The translations under genes and the position numbers were made by a program. From the NCBI GenBank assembly GCA_028869255.1, contig CP110972.1, forward strand, positions 6,362,001-6,426,000: a DNA stretch of 64,000 bases. Reading direction: 5' to 3'. Positions within the stretch are counted from its first letter, which is position 1; the number at the start of each line of letters is the position of its first letter. The notes beneath the pieces were generated by a model. That model was not told the DNA's origin and ran no database searches. It saw only the letters and a list, made by a program, of their open reading frames with translations. This DNA comes from Pseudomonas poae. Lineage in GTDB: Bacteria > Pseudomonadota > Gammaproteobacteria > Pseudomonadales > Pseudomonadaceae. Below are positions 16,268-24,526 of this stretch, one piece after another.

Positions 16268-16782
16268 TGCGGTTCGCCATACAGGGCGATGTAGCACTGG
16301 CGAATGCCCTGCGCCAGGTACTGCCGCACGCGTGGCACGGACACGCCCAGGCGCTGGGCGATTTGCGCGTGGCCCAGGCCGTCGAGGCGGTTATACAGGA
16401 ACGCGGCGCGGGCCTTGCTCGACAGCTTGCCGAGCAAGCGGTCGATGGCCTTGAGGTCTTCGAGGATCAGCTGCTGTGCTTCCGGCGAGGGGTGTTCGCT
16501 TTCCGGGATCAGCATCAGTTCGGTGAGGTAGGCCTGTTCCAGGGCGGCGCGGCGGAAGTAGTCGAACAGCAAGCCTTTGGCGATGGCCACCAGAAACGCC
16601 CGTGGCTCGCGAGGTTCGCGCAGCTCGTCACGGCCCAGCAGGCGCATGAAGGTGTCCTGGCTCAGGTCTTCGGCGCGGCTCGGGCAGGCCACATTGCGCC
16701 GCAGCCAGGCCAACAGCCAGCCGCGATGGTCGCGATACAACGCTCCAACAAGCTCACTGTGTGGGTTCTGGACCGACGACAA
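16264..16782 (-). CDS. fiuI: FecI-type ECF sigma factor
   Basis: 172 aa from a TTG at 16782 (GGTGA four bases upstream). Region 2 reads LYRDHRGWLLAWLRRNVACP then RAEDLSQDTFMRLL. Region 4 is KARAAFLYNRLDGLGHAQIA followed by QRLGVSVPRVRQYLAQGIRQ, the iron-starvation sigma signature. It should transcribe fiuA when the receptor is loaded. The gene is coupled to fiuR by a 4-base overlap, and a Fur-like box lies just upstream. Naming relies on similarity in layout to the P. aeruginosa fiuI-fiuR-fiuA locus. Confidence 0.85.
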   Translation of the reverse strand: MSSVQNPHSELVGALYRDHRGWLLAWLRRNVACPSRAEDLSQDTFMRLLGRDELREPREPRAFLVAIAKGLLFDYFRRAALEQAYLTELMLIPESEHPSPEAQQLILEDLKAIDRLLGKLSSKARAAFLYNRLDGLGHAQIAQRLGVSVPRVRQYLAQGIRQCYIALYGEPQ

Positions 16783-16805
16783 GGCATCACCGAATAAAAG
16801 TTTAA

Positions 16806-16824
16806 ACTAACGAGAATTATTCGC
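16806..16824 (-). promoter_or_regulatory. Fur-box-like site upstream of the FecI-type sigma gene
   Basis: On the minus strand GCGAATAATTCTCGTTAGT matches 11 of 19 positions of the GATAATGATAATCATTATC consensus, 24 bases before the TTG start. Iron repression of FecI-type sigma genes by Fur is the general rule in pseudomonads. Confidence 0.45.
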
Positions 16825-16877
16825 GATTGTGTCAGAGGGCGGGAATGGGCGCAATTGGCGTCTGTCGGGAGATGGCA

Positions 16878-17585
16878 TTAAAACGATGGCGCTTGTTTAC
16901 GCCGTTTCCATTGGCTCAAACGCTCCTGCAACGCCTGAGGCGTATCGATTTGCTGGCGGCGCGCACGGCTGAACAGGATCAGCATCAGCTCTGCCGTGGC
17001 CAGGGCATCGGCGCTGGCGTGATGGCGCTCACCCACTTGCAGGTTGAAGTGGTTGATCCAGTCGTCCAGCCCGGCCTCGCGGATATGCGCCTCGGGGCAC
17101 ACCAGCGGGGCGATCTCGGCAACATCAAGAAACGGATGGGTCAGGCGGTAACCCAGGCTGTCCTTGAGCGCCCGGCACAGCATGTGTTGATCGAACGGCG
17201 CATGAAACGCCAGCAGCGGGCTGTCGCCGACAAACGCCATAAAGTCCAGCAACGCCTCGGCCGGGTCGCTGCCAGCGGCGATCGCGCTGGGCCCCAGGCC
17301 GTGGATCAGCACGCTGGGGCTGAGTTTGGTTTCGGCGCGGTGCAGGGTGCGTTCGAACAGCTGGGAAAAATCCACCGCGCCGTCCTCGATCACCACCGCG
17401 CCGATGGACAGCACCTGGTCGCGGTTGAGGTTCAGGCCGCTGGTTTCCAGGTCCACCACCACCCAGCGCTGGCTTTGCAGCAGCCCGTCCCCCAACGTCG
17501 CAGGCTTGGGCAGTTGCTCCAGACGCCGTTGTTGCGTGGCGTCGAGCCCGGGTTTGGCCGCACGCAGCCAGCCGAACAGGCTCAC
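16878..17585 (-). CDS. DnaQ-like 3'-5' exonuclease
   Basis: 235 aa from a GTG at 17585. All DEDDh exonuclease motifs are visible: Exo I in WVVVDLETSGLNLNRD, Exo II in LLAFHAPFDQHML, and Exo III in GERHHASADALATAEL. This is a cytoplasmic exonuclease of the epsilon-subunit superfamily, but without polymerase-binding tail or helicase fusion. The GTG overlaps the upstream gene's stop (GTGA), so it is translated together with the cNMP/CBS/nucleotidyltransferase protein. In many gamma-proteobacteria the two stay adjacent; the substrate is unknown. Confidence 0.88.
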   Translation of the reverse strand: MSLFGWLRAAKPGLDATQQRRLEQLPKPATLGDGLLQSQRWVVVDLETSGLNLNRDQVLSIGAVVIEDGAVDFSQLFERTLHRAETKLSPSVLIHGLGPSAIAAGSDPAEALLDFMAFVGDSPLLAFHAPFDQHMLCRALKDSLGYRLTHPFLDVAEIAPLVCPEAHIREAGLDDWINHFNLQVGERHHASADALATAELMLILFSRARRQQIDTPQALQERLSQWKRRKQAPSF

Positions 17586-19543
17586 AGCTGGTACCGCAAG
17601 GTCAGGCTGCTTTGCAGGCGCTGGGCCTGGCGCAGCGATTCACGCAGGATGCGCCGGTCCAGATGGTTAAGGCTGTCGGGGTCGACGCGGTTGGAATACG
17701 CCTGGTTTTCGCGGCTCTGCAACTGGTGCTGCTGCATGCGGGTCTGCTGGATAAAGTGGTAAGCCTCTTCATAGGCCGCGCCGTCCAGCGGCTCGATGAC
17801 TTCCTTGACCACTAGCTGGCGCAGGCGCTCCAGGGTGTTGTTGGCGTGGATGCCATTGGCCAGCGCCAGCAACCGCGCACCATCCACAAACGGCGTCAGG
17901 CCCTGCACCTTGAGGTCGAGGGTGGCCTTCTCGCCGCCCTTGCGCGTCAGCACAAACTCGCGAAAACGCCCCACCGGCGGGCGCTGGCGCAAGGCGTTCT
18001 CGGCCAGCATGCGTTGGAACAGGCGGTTATCCGCTACCTGGTCGAGAATCCCCTGGCGCAGTTGCTCGCAGCCGCGTTCATCGCCCCACACCACGCGCAA
18101 GTCGAAGTAGATGCTGGAGCTCAACAGGTTTTCCGGGGTTGCCTCGCGGATAAACGCCCCGAAACGCCGCGCCCACTCGGCCCGTGACAAGCACAGTTCG
18201 GGGTTGCCGGCCATGATATTGCCCTTGCACAGGCTGAAGCCGCACAACGCCAGGCTCTGGTTGATCTGCTGCGCCAGGGGCAACAGACGCCCACGGATCA
18301 TCGCGGCTTCGACGGCGTCCTTGGCGTCGAACAGGATGCCGTTGTCCTGGTCGGTGTACAGCGTCTGCTCACGCCGGCCCTCGCTGCCGAAACACAGCCA
18401 ACTGAACGGCACGCCCGGGTCGCCTTTTTCGGCCAGGGTCAGCTCGATCACCCGGCATACCGTGTGATCATTGAGCAGCGTAATAATGTGGGTGATCTGG
18501 GTCGACGACGCGCCATGGGCGAGCATGCGCTCCACCAACTGGCCGATCTCGCCGCGAAGCGCCACCAGGTTTTCCACCCGGGGTGCATTGCGGATGGTGC
18601 GGGCCAGGTGCACCAGGTCGACCCGTTGCAGGGAAAACAGGTCGCGCTCGGACACCACGCCACACAAGCGCTGGTCCTTGACCAGGCAGACGTGGGCGAT
18701 ATGCCGCTCGGTCATGGCGATCGCGGCGTCAAAGGCGCTGTGGTCCGGGGTCAGAAAGAACGGCGCCTGGGTCATATGGCCGTCGATGCCCTGACTGAAA
18801 TCGCCGGTGCCGTCCGCCACCACTTGGCGCAGATCGCGCAGGGTGAAAATTCCCAGCGGCGCCTTATGCTCGTCGACGATCACAATGCTGCCGACCTGCT
18901 GCTCGTGCATCAGCGTCACCGCCTCGCGCAGCGGTGTTTGCGGGCTGCAGGTGACCGGGTGGCGCATGGCCAATTCACCCAGGCGAGTGTTCAGGGAGTA
19001 TTGAGTGCCGAGGGTTTCCACGGCTTTTTGCTGCACTTGCTGGTTGACCTGGTCGAGCAGGCTGCTGACGCCACGCAGGGCAAAGTCGCGAAACGGGCTG
19101 GACAGCGCGAACAGCTTGATAAAGGCCGGCTTGTTCAGTTGCAGGCAGAAGGTATCTTCGGCGGCCTTGTGCTCGGTGCGGGTCGCCCGCTCACCCAATA
19201 GCGCCGCCAGGGGGAAGCATTCGCCGGTGGTGATTTCGAAGGTGGTTTGTGTTGAATCCGGCCGCTCTCCCACCACACGGCCCTGCTTGACGATGTAAAA
19301 GTGCTCGACCGGCCCGCCCGACGGCTTGAGGATGCTGTCGCCGGGGCCGAAGAAGCGTAGTTGGCACTGTTCCACCAGAAACGCCAGGTGCGCGTGTTCC
19401 ATCTGGTTGAACGGCGGGAAACGTTGCAGGAACTGCAGGGTGCCGTGAATGTTCTGCAATACGGCAGTTTTCCCCGCCTGCGCGAAGGCATCAGCTTTAC
19501 TCATAACAGTGACCGCATTTTTGTTGTCTTTATCGTCCTGCAT
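17582..19543 (-). CDS. DUF294-type nucleotidyltransferase with cNMP-binding and CBS domains
   Basis: 653 aa. Domains in order: a cyclic-nucleotide-binding-like domain (about 40-150, LRFFGPGDSILKPSGGPVEH), two CBS domains (about 210-325, MHEQQVGSIVIVDEHKAPLG and RHIAHVCLVKDQRLCGVV), then the DUF294 nucleotidyltransferase domain with GSEGRREQTLYTDQDNGILF, where the GS and D-x-D catalytic residues are intact, and a DUF294 C-terminal helical domain. AGGAG seven bases upstream supports the ATG at 19543. This looks like a ligand-gated nucleotidyl- or uridylyltransferase; the target is not known. It is coupled to the DnaQ-like exonuclease. Confidence 0.88.
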   Translation of the reverse strand: MQDDKDNKNAVTVMSKADAFAQAGKTAVLQNIHGTLQFLQRFPPFNQMEHAHLAFLVEQCQLRFFGPGDSILKPSGGPVEHFYIVKQGRVVGERPDSTQTTFEITTGECFPLAALLGERATRTEHKAAEDTFCLQLNKPAFIKLFALSSPFRDFALRGVSSLLDQVNQQVQQKAVETLGTQYSLNTRLGELAMRHPVTCSPQTPLREAVTLMHEQQVGSIVIVDEHKAPLGIFTLRDLRQVVADGTGDFSQGIDGHMTQAPFFLTPDHSAFDAAIAMTERHIAHVCLVKDQRLCGVVSERDLFSLQRVDLVHLARTIRNAPRVENLVALRGEIGQLVERMLAHGASSTQITHIITLLNDHTVCRVIELTLAEKGDPGVPFSWLCFGSEGRREQTLYTDQDNGILFDAKDAVEAAMIRGRLLPLAQQINQSLALCGFSLCKGNIMAGNPELCLSRAEWARRFGAFIREATPENLLSSSIYFDLRVVWGDERGCEQLRQGILDQVADNRLFQRMLAENALRQRPPVGRFREFVLTRKGGEKATLDLKVQGLTPFVDGARLLALANGIHANNTLERLRQLVVKEVIEPLDGAAYEEAYHFIQQTRMQQHQLQSRENQAYSNRVDPDSLNHLDRRILRESLRQAQRLQSSLTLRYQL

Positions 19544-19729
19544 GGTCGACTCCTGAGCGGCGGGTGCCCATTGGACGTAAGTCTAGGTCGATGAACACGC
19601 CGCAAAACTAAGGAAAAACCTTACATGACTATCGTCCAAACCCCGTAGAACACCCACTAGTCAAACTTTCCGACGAAGTGCACATTGTTCGCCCTTCCGC
19701 AGATGTCTGACGAGTGTGCTGGGAGATTG

Positions 19730-20197
19730 ATGAGAACTGCTGAGAACCGTATGTCCGACCACGATATTTTGAGTGATGCCGAGCGCGAGGCGCTAAGCGC
19801 CGTCATGCTGGAACCTGATTTACCGCCACAACGCGTGTTGATTGTTGACGACGACAAGGACGCGCGTGAACTGCTGGCGGAGATCCTGGGTCTGGACGGT
19901 ATTCGCTGCATGACCGCCGACAGCGGCAAGTCAGCCTGGGAGTTGTTGAGCTCCAGCAGTTCCATTGGTTTGCTGATCACCGACCTGCGCATGGCACCGA
20001 GCAATGGCTTGGAGCTGATCCGAAAAGTACGCGGCTCCACCCGGGCGGCGTTGCCGATCATCATCATGTCGGGGGACGCCGAAGCGCCGGATGTGATTGA
20101 TGCGATGCATTTGAGCGTGGTGGACTTTTTGCTCAAGCCGATTGATAGCGTGAAGCTGGCGAAGATGGTGAAGCGTGAACTGGGGATGGCTTCCTGA
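19730..20197 (+). CDS. Stand-alone response regulator (receiver domain only)
   Basis: 155 aa from the ATG at 19730, preceded by GGGAG; ATGs at 19685 and 19751 are alternatives. The receiver runs from about residue 32 (RVLIVDDDKDARELLAEILG) through the phospho-acceptor Asp in LLITDLRMAPSNGLELI, the Ser in IIMSGDAE and the Lys in FLLKPIDSVKL. There is no output domain, so it acts by phospho-transfer or protein contact. No kinase is adjacent. It converges on glcB with a shared terminator. Confidence 0.87.
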   Translation: MRTAENRMSDHDILSDAEREALSAVMLEPDLPPQRVLIVDDDKDARELLAEILGLDGIRCMTADSGKSAWELLSSSSSIGLLITDLRMAPSNGLELIRKVRGSTRAALPIIIMSGDAEAPDVIDAMHLSVVDFLLKPIDSVKLAKMVKRELGMAS

Positions 20198-20253
20198 TTT
20201 TGCAGTGATTGGGCTTGCTCGCGAAAGCGCCGGCCCAGTCACCACAAAAGTAA

Positions 20254-20283
20254 AAAGGCCCTGATCTCTCGATCAGGGCCTTT
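20254..20283. terminator. Bidirectional terminator between response regulator and glcB
   Basis: Thirteen-base perfect arms AAAGGCCCTGATC / GATCAGGGCCTTT around TCTC, with T-rich flanks on both sides, between convergent genes. Confidence 0.93.
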
Positions 20284-20287
20284 CTAT

Positions 20288-22465
20288 TTACAGGCCGTTT
20301 TTAGCCTTGAACTCCCGACGCCGGCGATGCAACACCGGCTCCGTGTAGCCATTCGGCTGCTGGGTCCCTTCTATCACCAACTCCACCGCCGCCTGGAACG
20401 CGATGTTGCTGTCGAAATCCGGTGCCAGTGGGCGGTACAGCGCGTCACCCGCGTTTTGACGGTCCACTACCGGCGCCATGCGCTTGAGGCTTTCCATCAC
20501 CTGGGCTTCATTGACGATGCCGTGGCGCAGCCAGTTGGCAATGTGCTGGCTGGAGATGCGCAGGGTGGCGCGGTCTTCCATCAGGCCCACATCGTTGATG
20601 TCCGGCACCTTTGAACAGCCCACGCCCTGGTCGATCCAGCGCACGACATAGCCGAGGATGCCCTGGGCGTTGTTGTCCAGCTCATTGCGGATTTCTTCGT
20701 CGGACCAATCGGTGTTGCTGGCCAGAGGAATCGTCAGGATATCGTCCACCGACGCACGCTCGCGCTTGGCCAGTTCGGCCTGGCGGGCGAAGACGTCGAC
20801 CTTGTGATAGTGCAACGCGTGCAGCGCGGCGGCGGTTGGCGAAGGCACCCAGGCGGTGTTGGCGCCGGCCAGTGGGTGAGCGATTTTCTGTTCGAGCATC
20901 GCCGCCATCAGGTCGGGCATGGCCCACATGCCTTTGCCGATCTGCGCACGGCCTTGCAGGCCGGTGCTCAAGCCGATATCGACGTTCCAGTTTTCGTAGG
21001 CACCGATCCACTTCTCGGCCTTCATGGCGGCTTTGCGCACCATCGCGCCAGCTTCCATGGAGGTGTGGATCTCGTCGCCGGTACGGTCGAGGAAGCCGGT
21101 GTTGATAAACACCACACGTTCGCTGGCCGCCTTGATGCAAGCTTTGAGGTTGACCGTGGTGCGGCGCTCCTCGTCCATGATCCCGACTTTGAGGGTGTTG
21201 CGCGGCAGGTTCAGCACCTCTTCGATGCGGCCGAACAGCTCGTTGGTGAACGCCGCTTCTTCGGGGCCGTGCATTTTCGGTTTCACGATGTACACGGAAC
21301 CGGTGCGGCTGTTCTTGCGGCTGCTATTGCCGTTGAGGCTGTGGATCGCCGCCAGGCTGGTAAGCAAGCCGTCGAGAATGCCTTCCGGCACTTCGTTGCC
21401 GTCTTTGTCGAGGATCGCGTCGATGGTCATCAAGTGGCCAACGTTGCGCACAAACAGCAGCGAACGACCGTGCAGCGTCACGTCCTGGCCATCTACGCCG
21501 GTGTAGACGCGGTCGGCGTTCATGGTGCGGGTGAAGGTCTTGCCGCCCTTGGCCACTTCTTCGGCCAGGTCGCCCTTCATCAGGCCGAGCCAGTTGCGGT
21601 AAATCACCACTTTGTCATCGGCATCGACGGCGGCGACGGAGTCTTCGCAGTCCATGATGGTGGTCAGCGCGGCTTCCATCAGCACGTCTTTGACGCCGGC
21701 CGCGTCGGTCTGGCCGACCGGGGTGGCGGCGTCGATCTGGATTTCGAAATGCAGGCCGTTGTGTTTCAGCAAGATCGCAATCGGCTCGGCCGCAGGGCCC
21801 TGGAAACCGATCAACTGGGCATCGTCGCGCAGGCCGCTGTTGCTGCCGCCCTTGAGGCTGACGATCAGCATGCCGTCGACAATCTTGTAGCCGGTGGAAT
21901 CGACGTGGCTGCCGGCGCTGAGCGGCGCGGCTTCGTCGAGGAAGGCGCGGGCGAAGGCGATGACCTTGTCGCCACGCACTTTGTTGTAGCCCTTGCCCTT
22001 CTCGGCGCCGTCGGCTTCGCTGATCGCGTCGGTGCCATACAGCGCGTCGTACAGCGAACCCCAGCGTGCATTCGAGGCGTTGAGGGCGAAGCGGGCGTTC
22101 ATCACCGGCACTACCAGCTGCGGGCCGGCCATGCGGGCAATTTCGTCATCGACGTTTTGGGTCGAGGCCTGGAAGTCTGCGGCTTCTGGCAGCAGGTATC
22201 CGATGTCTTGCAGGAAGGCTTTGTAGGCCACCGGGTCGTGCGCCTGGCCGGCGTGGGTCTGGTGCCAGGTGTCGATCCGCGCCTGGAAATCGTCGCGTTT
22301 GGCGAGTAGGGCTTTGTTCTTCGGTGCCAGGTCGTGGATGACCTTGTCGGCGCCGGCCCAGAACTGGTCGGCAGTAATGCCGGTACCGGGAATGGCTTCG
22401 TTATTCACGAAGTCGAACAGGACTTTGGCGACCTGCAGGCCACCGACTTGAACGTGTTCAGTCAT
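20288..22465 (-). CDS. glcB: Malate synthase G
   Basis: 725 aa from the ATG at 22465, the exact family length. It condenses glyoxylate with acetyl-CoA to malate in the glyoxylate shunt. Visible features include the N-terminal [20 protein letters not shown], the [20 protein letters not shown] segment with magnesium-binding acidic residues, [13 protein letters not shown], and [15 protein letters not shown] in the TIM barrel. The C-terminal part contains ARSL-type substrate loops and the catalytic base region. It is monocistronic. A 7-bp-arm dyad lies about 48 bases upstream and may be an operator. Confidence 0.96.
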   Translation of the reverse strand: MTEHVQVGGLQVAKVLFDFVNNEAIPGTGITADQFWAGADKVIHDLAPKNKALLAKRDDFQARIDTWHQTHAGQAHDPVAYKAFLQDIGYLLPEAADFQASTQNVDDEIARMAGPQLVVPVMNARFALNASNARWGSLYDALYGTDAISEADGAEKGKGYNKVRGDKVIAFARAFLDEAAPLSAGSHVDSTGYKIVDGMLIVSLKGGSNSGLRDDAQLIGFQGPAAEPIAILLKHNGLHFEIQIDAATPVGQTDAAGVKDVLMEAALTTIMDCEDSVAAVDADDKVVIYRNWLGLMKGDLAEEVAKGGKTFTRTMNADRVYTGVDGQDVTLHGRSLLFVRNVGHLMTIDAILDKDGNEVPEGILDGLLTSLAAIHSLNGNSSRKNSRTGSVYIVKPKMHGPEEAAFTNELFGRIEEVLNLPRNTLKVGIMDEERRTTVNLKACIKAASERVVFINTGFLDRTGDEIHTSMEAGAMVRKAAMKAEKWIGAYENWNVDIGLSTGLQGRAQIGKGMWAMPDLMAAMLEQKIAHPLAGANTAWVPSPTAAALHALHYHKVDVFARQAELAKRERASVDDILTIPLASNTDWSDEEIRNELDNNAQGILGYVVRWIDQGVGCSKVPDINDVGLMEDRATLRISSQHIANWLRHGIVNEAQVMESLKRMAPVVDRQNAGDALYRPLAPDFDSNIAFQAAVELVIEGTQQPNGYTEPVLHRRRREFKAKNGL

Positions 22466-22512
22466 TGCTTGCCTCACTCTGCGGAGCTTATGCGCTTTTT
22501 CAGATTTTCATT

Positions 22513-22540
22513 ATGTAGTGCACGGTTGGGCATACTACAT
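22513..22540. promoter_or_regulatory. ATGTAGT-N14-ACTACAT dyad upstream of glcB
   Basis: Perfect 7-base inverted repeat with a 14-base spacer, 48-75 bases before the glcB start. The size and symmetry fit an operator for a dimeric regulator; the regulator is unknown. Confidence 0.4.
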
Positions 22541-22731
22541 GATGACTTGCGGTTGTGAAAATTAGACTAAATACGTCGTTTAGCGACCCACTTTGGTCGT
22601 ACGGTCACAGTAGAGCCTTGGATGTTCTCAAAAAACTATTGGATTGTTCCAGATAAATATAAAAATGGTACACGATTTGTTTTAAGGGGCTTGCGAGTCC
22701 ACCTTGTAGATTGAATTCAGAGGGCTTCGCC

Positions 22732-23245
22732 ATGGACCATCTTGTACTCACTATTATCGCCGCCGACAAACCCGGCCTGGTTGAACGCATCGCGCAGAAC
22801 ATTGCGGCCCACGGCGGCAACTGGCTGGAAAGCCGTATGGCGCATATGGCCGGGCAGTTTGCCGGGATCCTGCGGGTCAGTGTGCCGACCGAACAGCGTC
22901 AGGCGCTGGTCGGCGCGTTGGAGGACTTATCCACACACGGTATTCGCGTGCTGGTGGGCGAGGGCAGCACGGGGGCAGGCTTCGGCCTCCAAGTCGATTG
23001 TAATGACGCTGGTGGGCAATGATCGCTCGGGCATCGTGCGCGAGATCACGGCGCTGCTGAGCAAGCAGGGCGTGAACCTGGAGAGCCTGAGCACCGATGT
23101 GCGCCCGGCGCCCATGAGTGGTGATCCATTGTTTACCGCTGAGGCACTGTTGCGGGTGCCGGCAGCGTTACCCCTGGATACCTTGCAGCTGTCCCTCGAG
23201 ACCTTGGCCGACGACTTGATGGTAGAGCTGCACCACGAGGAATAA
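22732..23245 (+). pseudogene. GcvR-like two-ACT-domain regulator, split by a +1 frameshift
   Basis: The first ACT domain starts at 22732 (MDHLVLTIIAADKPGLVERI) and the second continues one frame over (VMTLVGNDRSGIVREITALL) to the stop at 23245. Removing one G from the GGGGG run at 22971-22975 joins them through GEGSTGQASASKSIV into one protein of 170 aa, the usual GcvR length. Otherwise the first frame stops at 23022. GcvR-type proteins control glycine cleavage or related amino-acid genes by binding glycine through ACT domains. A sequencing indel is more likely than a true break. It is divergent from glcB. Confidence 0.8.
22927..22935 (+). promoter_or_regulatory. Perfect DnaA box TTATCCACA (inside gcvR-like gene)
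   Basis: Exact 9-mer, the first of three in 479 bases. Confidence 0.4.
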
Positions 23246-23284
23246 TCTGCCCACACGGTTATGCATGGAAATCTTGCATGGGCC

Positions 23285-23293
23285 TGTGGATAA
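23285..23293 (-). promoter_or_regulatory. Perfect DnaA box (intergenic)
   Basis: TGTGGATAA, the complement of TTATCCACA, followed by CCT, in the gap after the gcvR-like gene. Confidence 0.45.
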
Positions 23294-23396
23294 CCTGTAG
23301 AGACCCGGCCCTAGGCCACGCGGGCCGGGCTTGTGCGCTGTTTGAGCAAAAAACGAGCAGTTTCAAGGGCTTGTGCACAAATGGCGGGGATCAGGT

Positions 23397-23405
23397 TGTG
23401 GATAA
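23397..23405 (-). promoter_or_regulatory. Perfect DnaA box (intergenic)
   Basis: TGTGGATAA followed by CCT, the same extended sequence as at 23285, 112 bases away in the same orientation. Confidence 0.45.
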
Positions 23406-23419
23406 CCTTGGGGTGGATG

Positions 23420-23450
23420 TCTGCAAGCCACGCGCGCTGTGGCTTGCAGA
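23420..23450. terminator. Hairpin between the gcvR-like gene and rarD
   Basis: Twelve-base perfect arms TCTGCAAGCCAC / GTGGCTTGCAGA with a 7-base loop, between convergent genes. The T-tract is poor. Confidence 0.65.
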
Positions 23451-23468
23451 GGTTTGTACGTTATTTGA

Positions 23469-24353
23469 TCAGCGTTTGCGCACGCTCAGCCACGCATCCA
23501 GGCTGTAAACCACCAGGCCGGCCCAGATAAACGCGAAGGCGATCAGGGTGCTCGTTGCCAAGTGTTCGCCGAACAGCAGCACCGCTTCCAGCAGCACCAG
23601 AGTCGGTGCCACGTACTGCAAAAAGCCCAGCGCGGTGTAGGGCAAATGCCGGGCGGCAGCGTTGAAACACACCAGCGGAATCAGCGTCACCGGGCCTGCC
23701 GCCACCAGCCACCAGGCTTCGGACGTGCTCCAGAATTCAAGCTGTGCACTGTGCGCCGACGGGTTGAACAGCAACCACGCCACGGCAATCGGCACCAGCA
23801 TCCAGGTTTCCACCACCAGCCCGGGCAATGCTTTGACCGGCGCCTGCTTGCGGATCAGGCCGTAAAAACCGAAGGTCAGCGCCAGCACCAGCGACACCCA
23901 CGGCAAGCTGCCCACCTGCCACACCTGTTGCGCTACGCCCACCGCTGCCAGGCCCACGGCCACCCACTGCAAACGACGCAGGCGTTCGCCGAGGATCAGC
24001 ATACCCAGCAACACATTCACCAGCGGGTTGATGTAGTAACCCAGGCTCGCTTCCAGCATGCGCCCGCTGTTCACCGACCACACATAGGTTAGCCAGTTGG
24101 CTGCAATCAACGAGCCGCTGAGGGCCAGGATCGCCAGGCGTTTGGGGTTGTCACGCAGTTCGCGGAACCAGCCAGGGTGTTTCCACACCATCAACAGCAA
24201 ACCGCCGAACAGTGCCGACCAGAGTACGCGGTGAACAATGATTTCGGCGGCGGGTACGCTGGCGATGGCTTTGAAGTAGAGCGGGAACAGGCCCCAGATG
24301 ACATAGGCACTCAGGCCCAGGATGTACCCCTTGCGGGGGTTGGCGGCGTGCAT
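23469..24353 (-). CDS. rarD: EamA-family transporter RarD
   Basis: 294 aa from the ATG at 24353 (AAGGA seven bases upstream). Ten hydrophobic helices in two EamA halves: GYILGLSAYVIWGLFPLYFK at the start, the conserved EIIVHRVLWSALFGGLLL and the second half beginning near LVLALTFGFYGLIRK. RarD was named for chloramphenicol sensitivity, but the substrate is not established; members of the family export small metabolites. It stands alone, next to a REP doublet. Confidence 0.9.
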   Translation of the reverse strand: MHAANPRKGYILGLSAYVIWGLFPLYFKAIASVPAAEIIVHRVLWSALFGGLLLMVWKHPGWFRELRDNPKRLAILALSGSLIAANWLTYVWSVNSGRMLEASLGYYINPLVNVLLGMLILGERLRRLQWVAVGLAAVGVAQQVWQVGSLPWVSLVLALTFGFYGLIRKQAPVKALPGLVVETWMLVPIAVAWLLFNPSAHSAQLEFWSTSEAWWLVAAGPVTLIPLVCFNAAARHLPYTALGFLQYVAPTLVLLEAVLLFGEHLATSTLIAFAFIWAGLVVYSLDAWLSVRKR

Positions 24354-24429
24354 TGCAGAATCCTTGCTTAGGCAGCTAACAAAGCGCAATTGTAAGGATT
24401 TTTGTCAGGGGATGTGTGCTGAAAAATCA

Positions 24430-24513
24430 TGTAGGAGCCGGCTTGCCGGCGATGGCGTGCGAACGATCAACATTGATCTCAAGGACCTGATCGCCGGCAA
24501 GCCGGTTCCTACA
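24430..24513. repeat. REP doublet (TGTAGGAGCCGGC type)
   Basis: Arms TGTAGGAGCCGGCTTGCCGG and its near complement, a variant of the other REPs in the window (GTAGGAGCCGG instead of GTGGGAGC). Confidence 0.8.
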
Positions 24514-24526
24514 AGGGTGAGGTGCG

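Noticed and set aside
20804..22309. 501-codon plus-strand frame opposite glcB, and similar long antisense frames opposite dnaG, rpoD, phoX and pqqF
   Set aside because: Typical antisense shadows of GC-rich coding sequence; low-complexity composition and no ribosome sites.
22666..22681. Sigma-54-like TGGTAC-N5-TTTGTT before the gcvR-like gene
   Set aside because: GG and GT are correctly spaced, but three consensus positions differ, including the C of the -12 element, and no enhancer-binding regulator is near.
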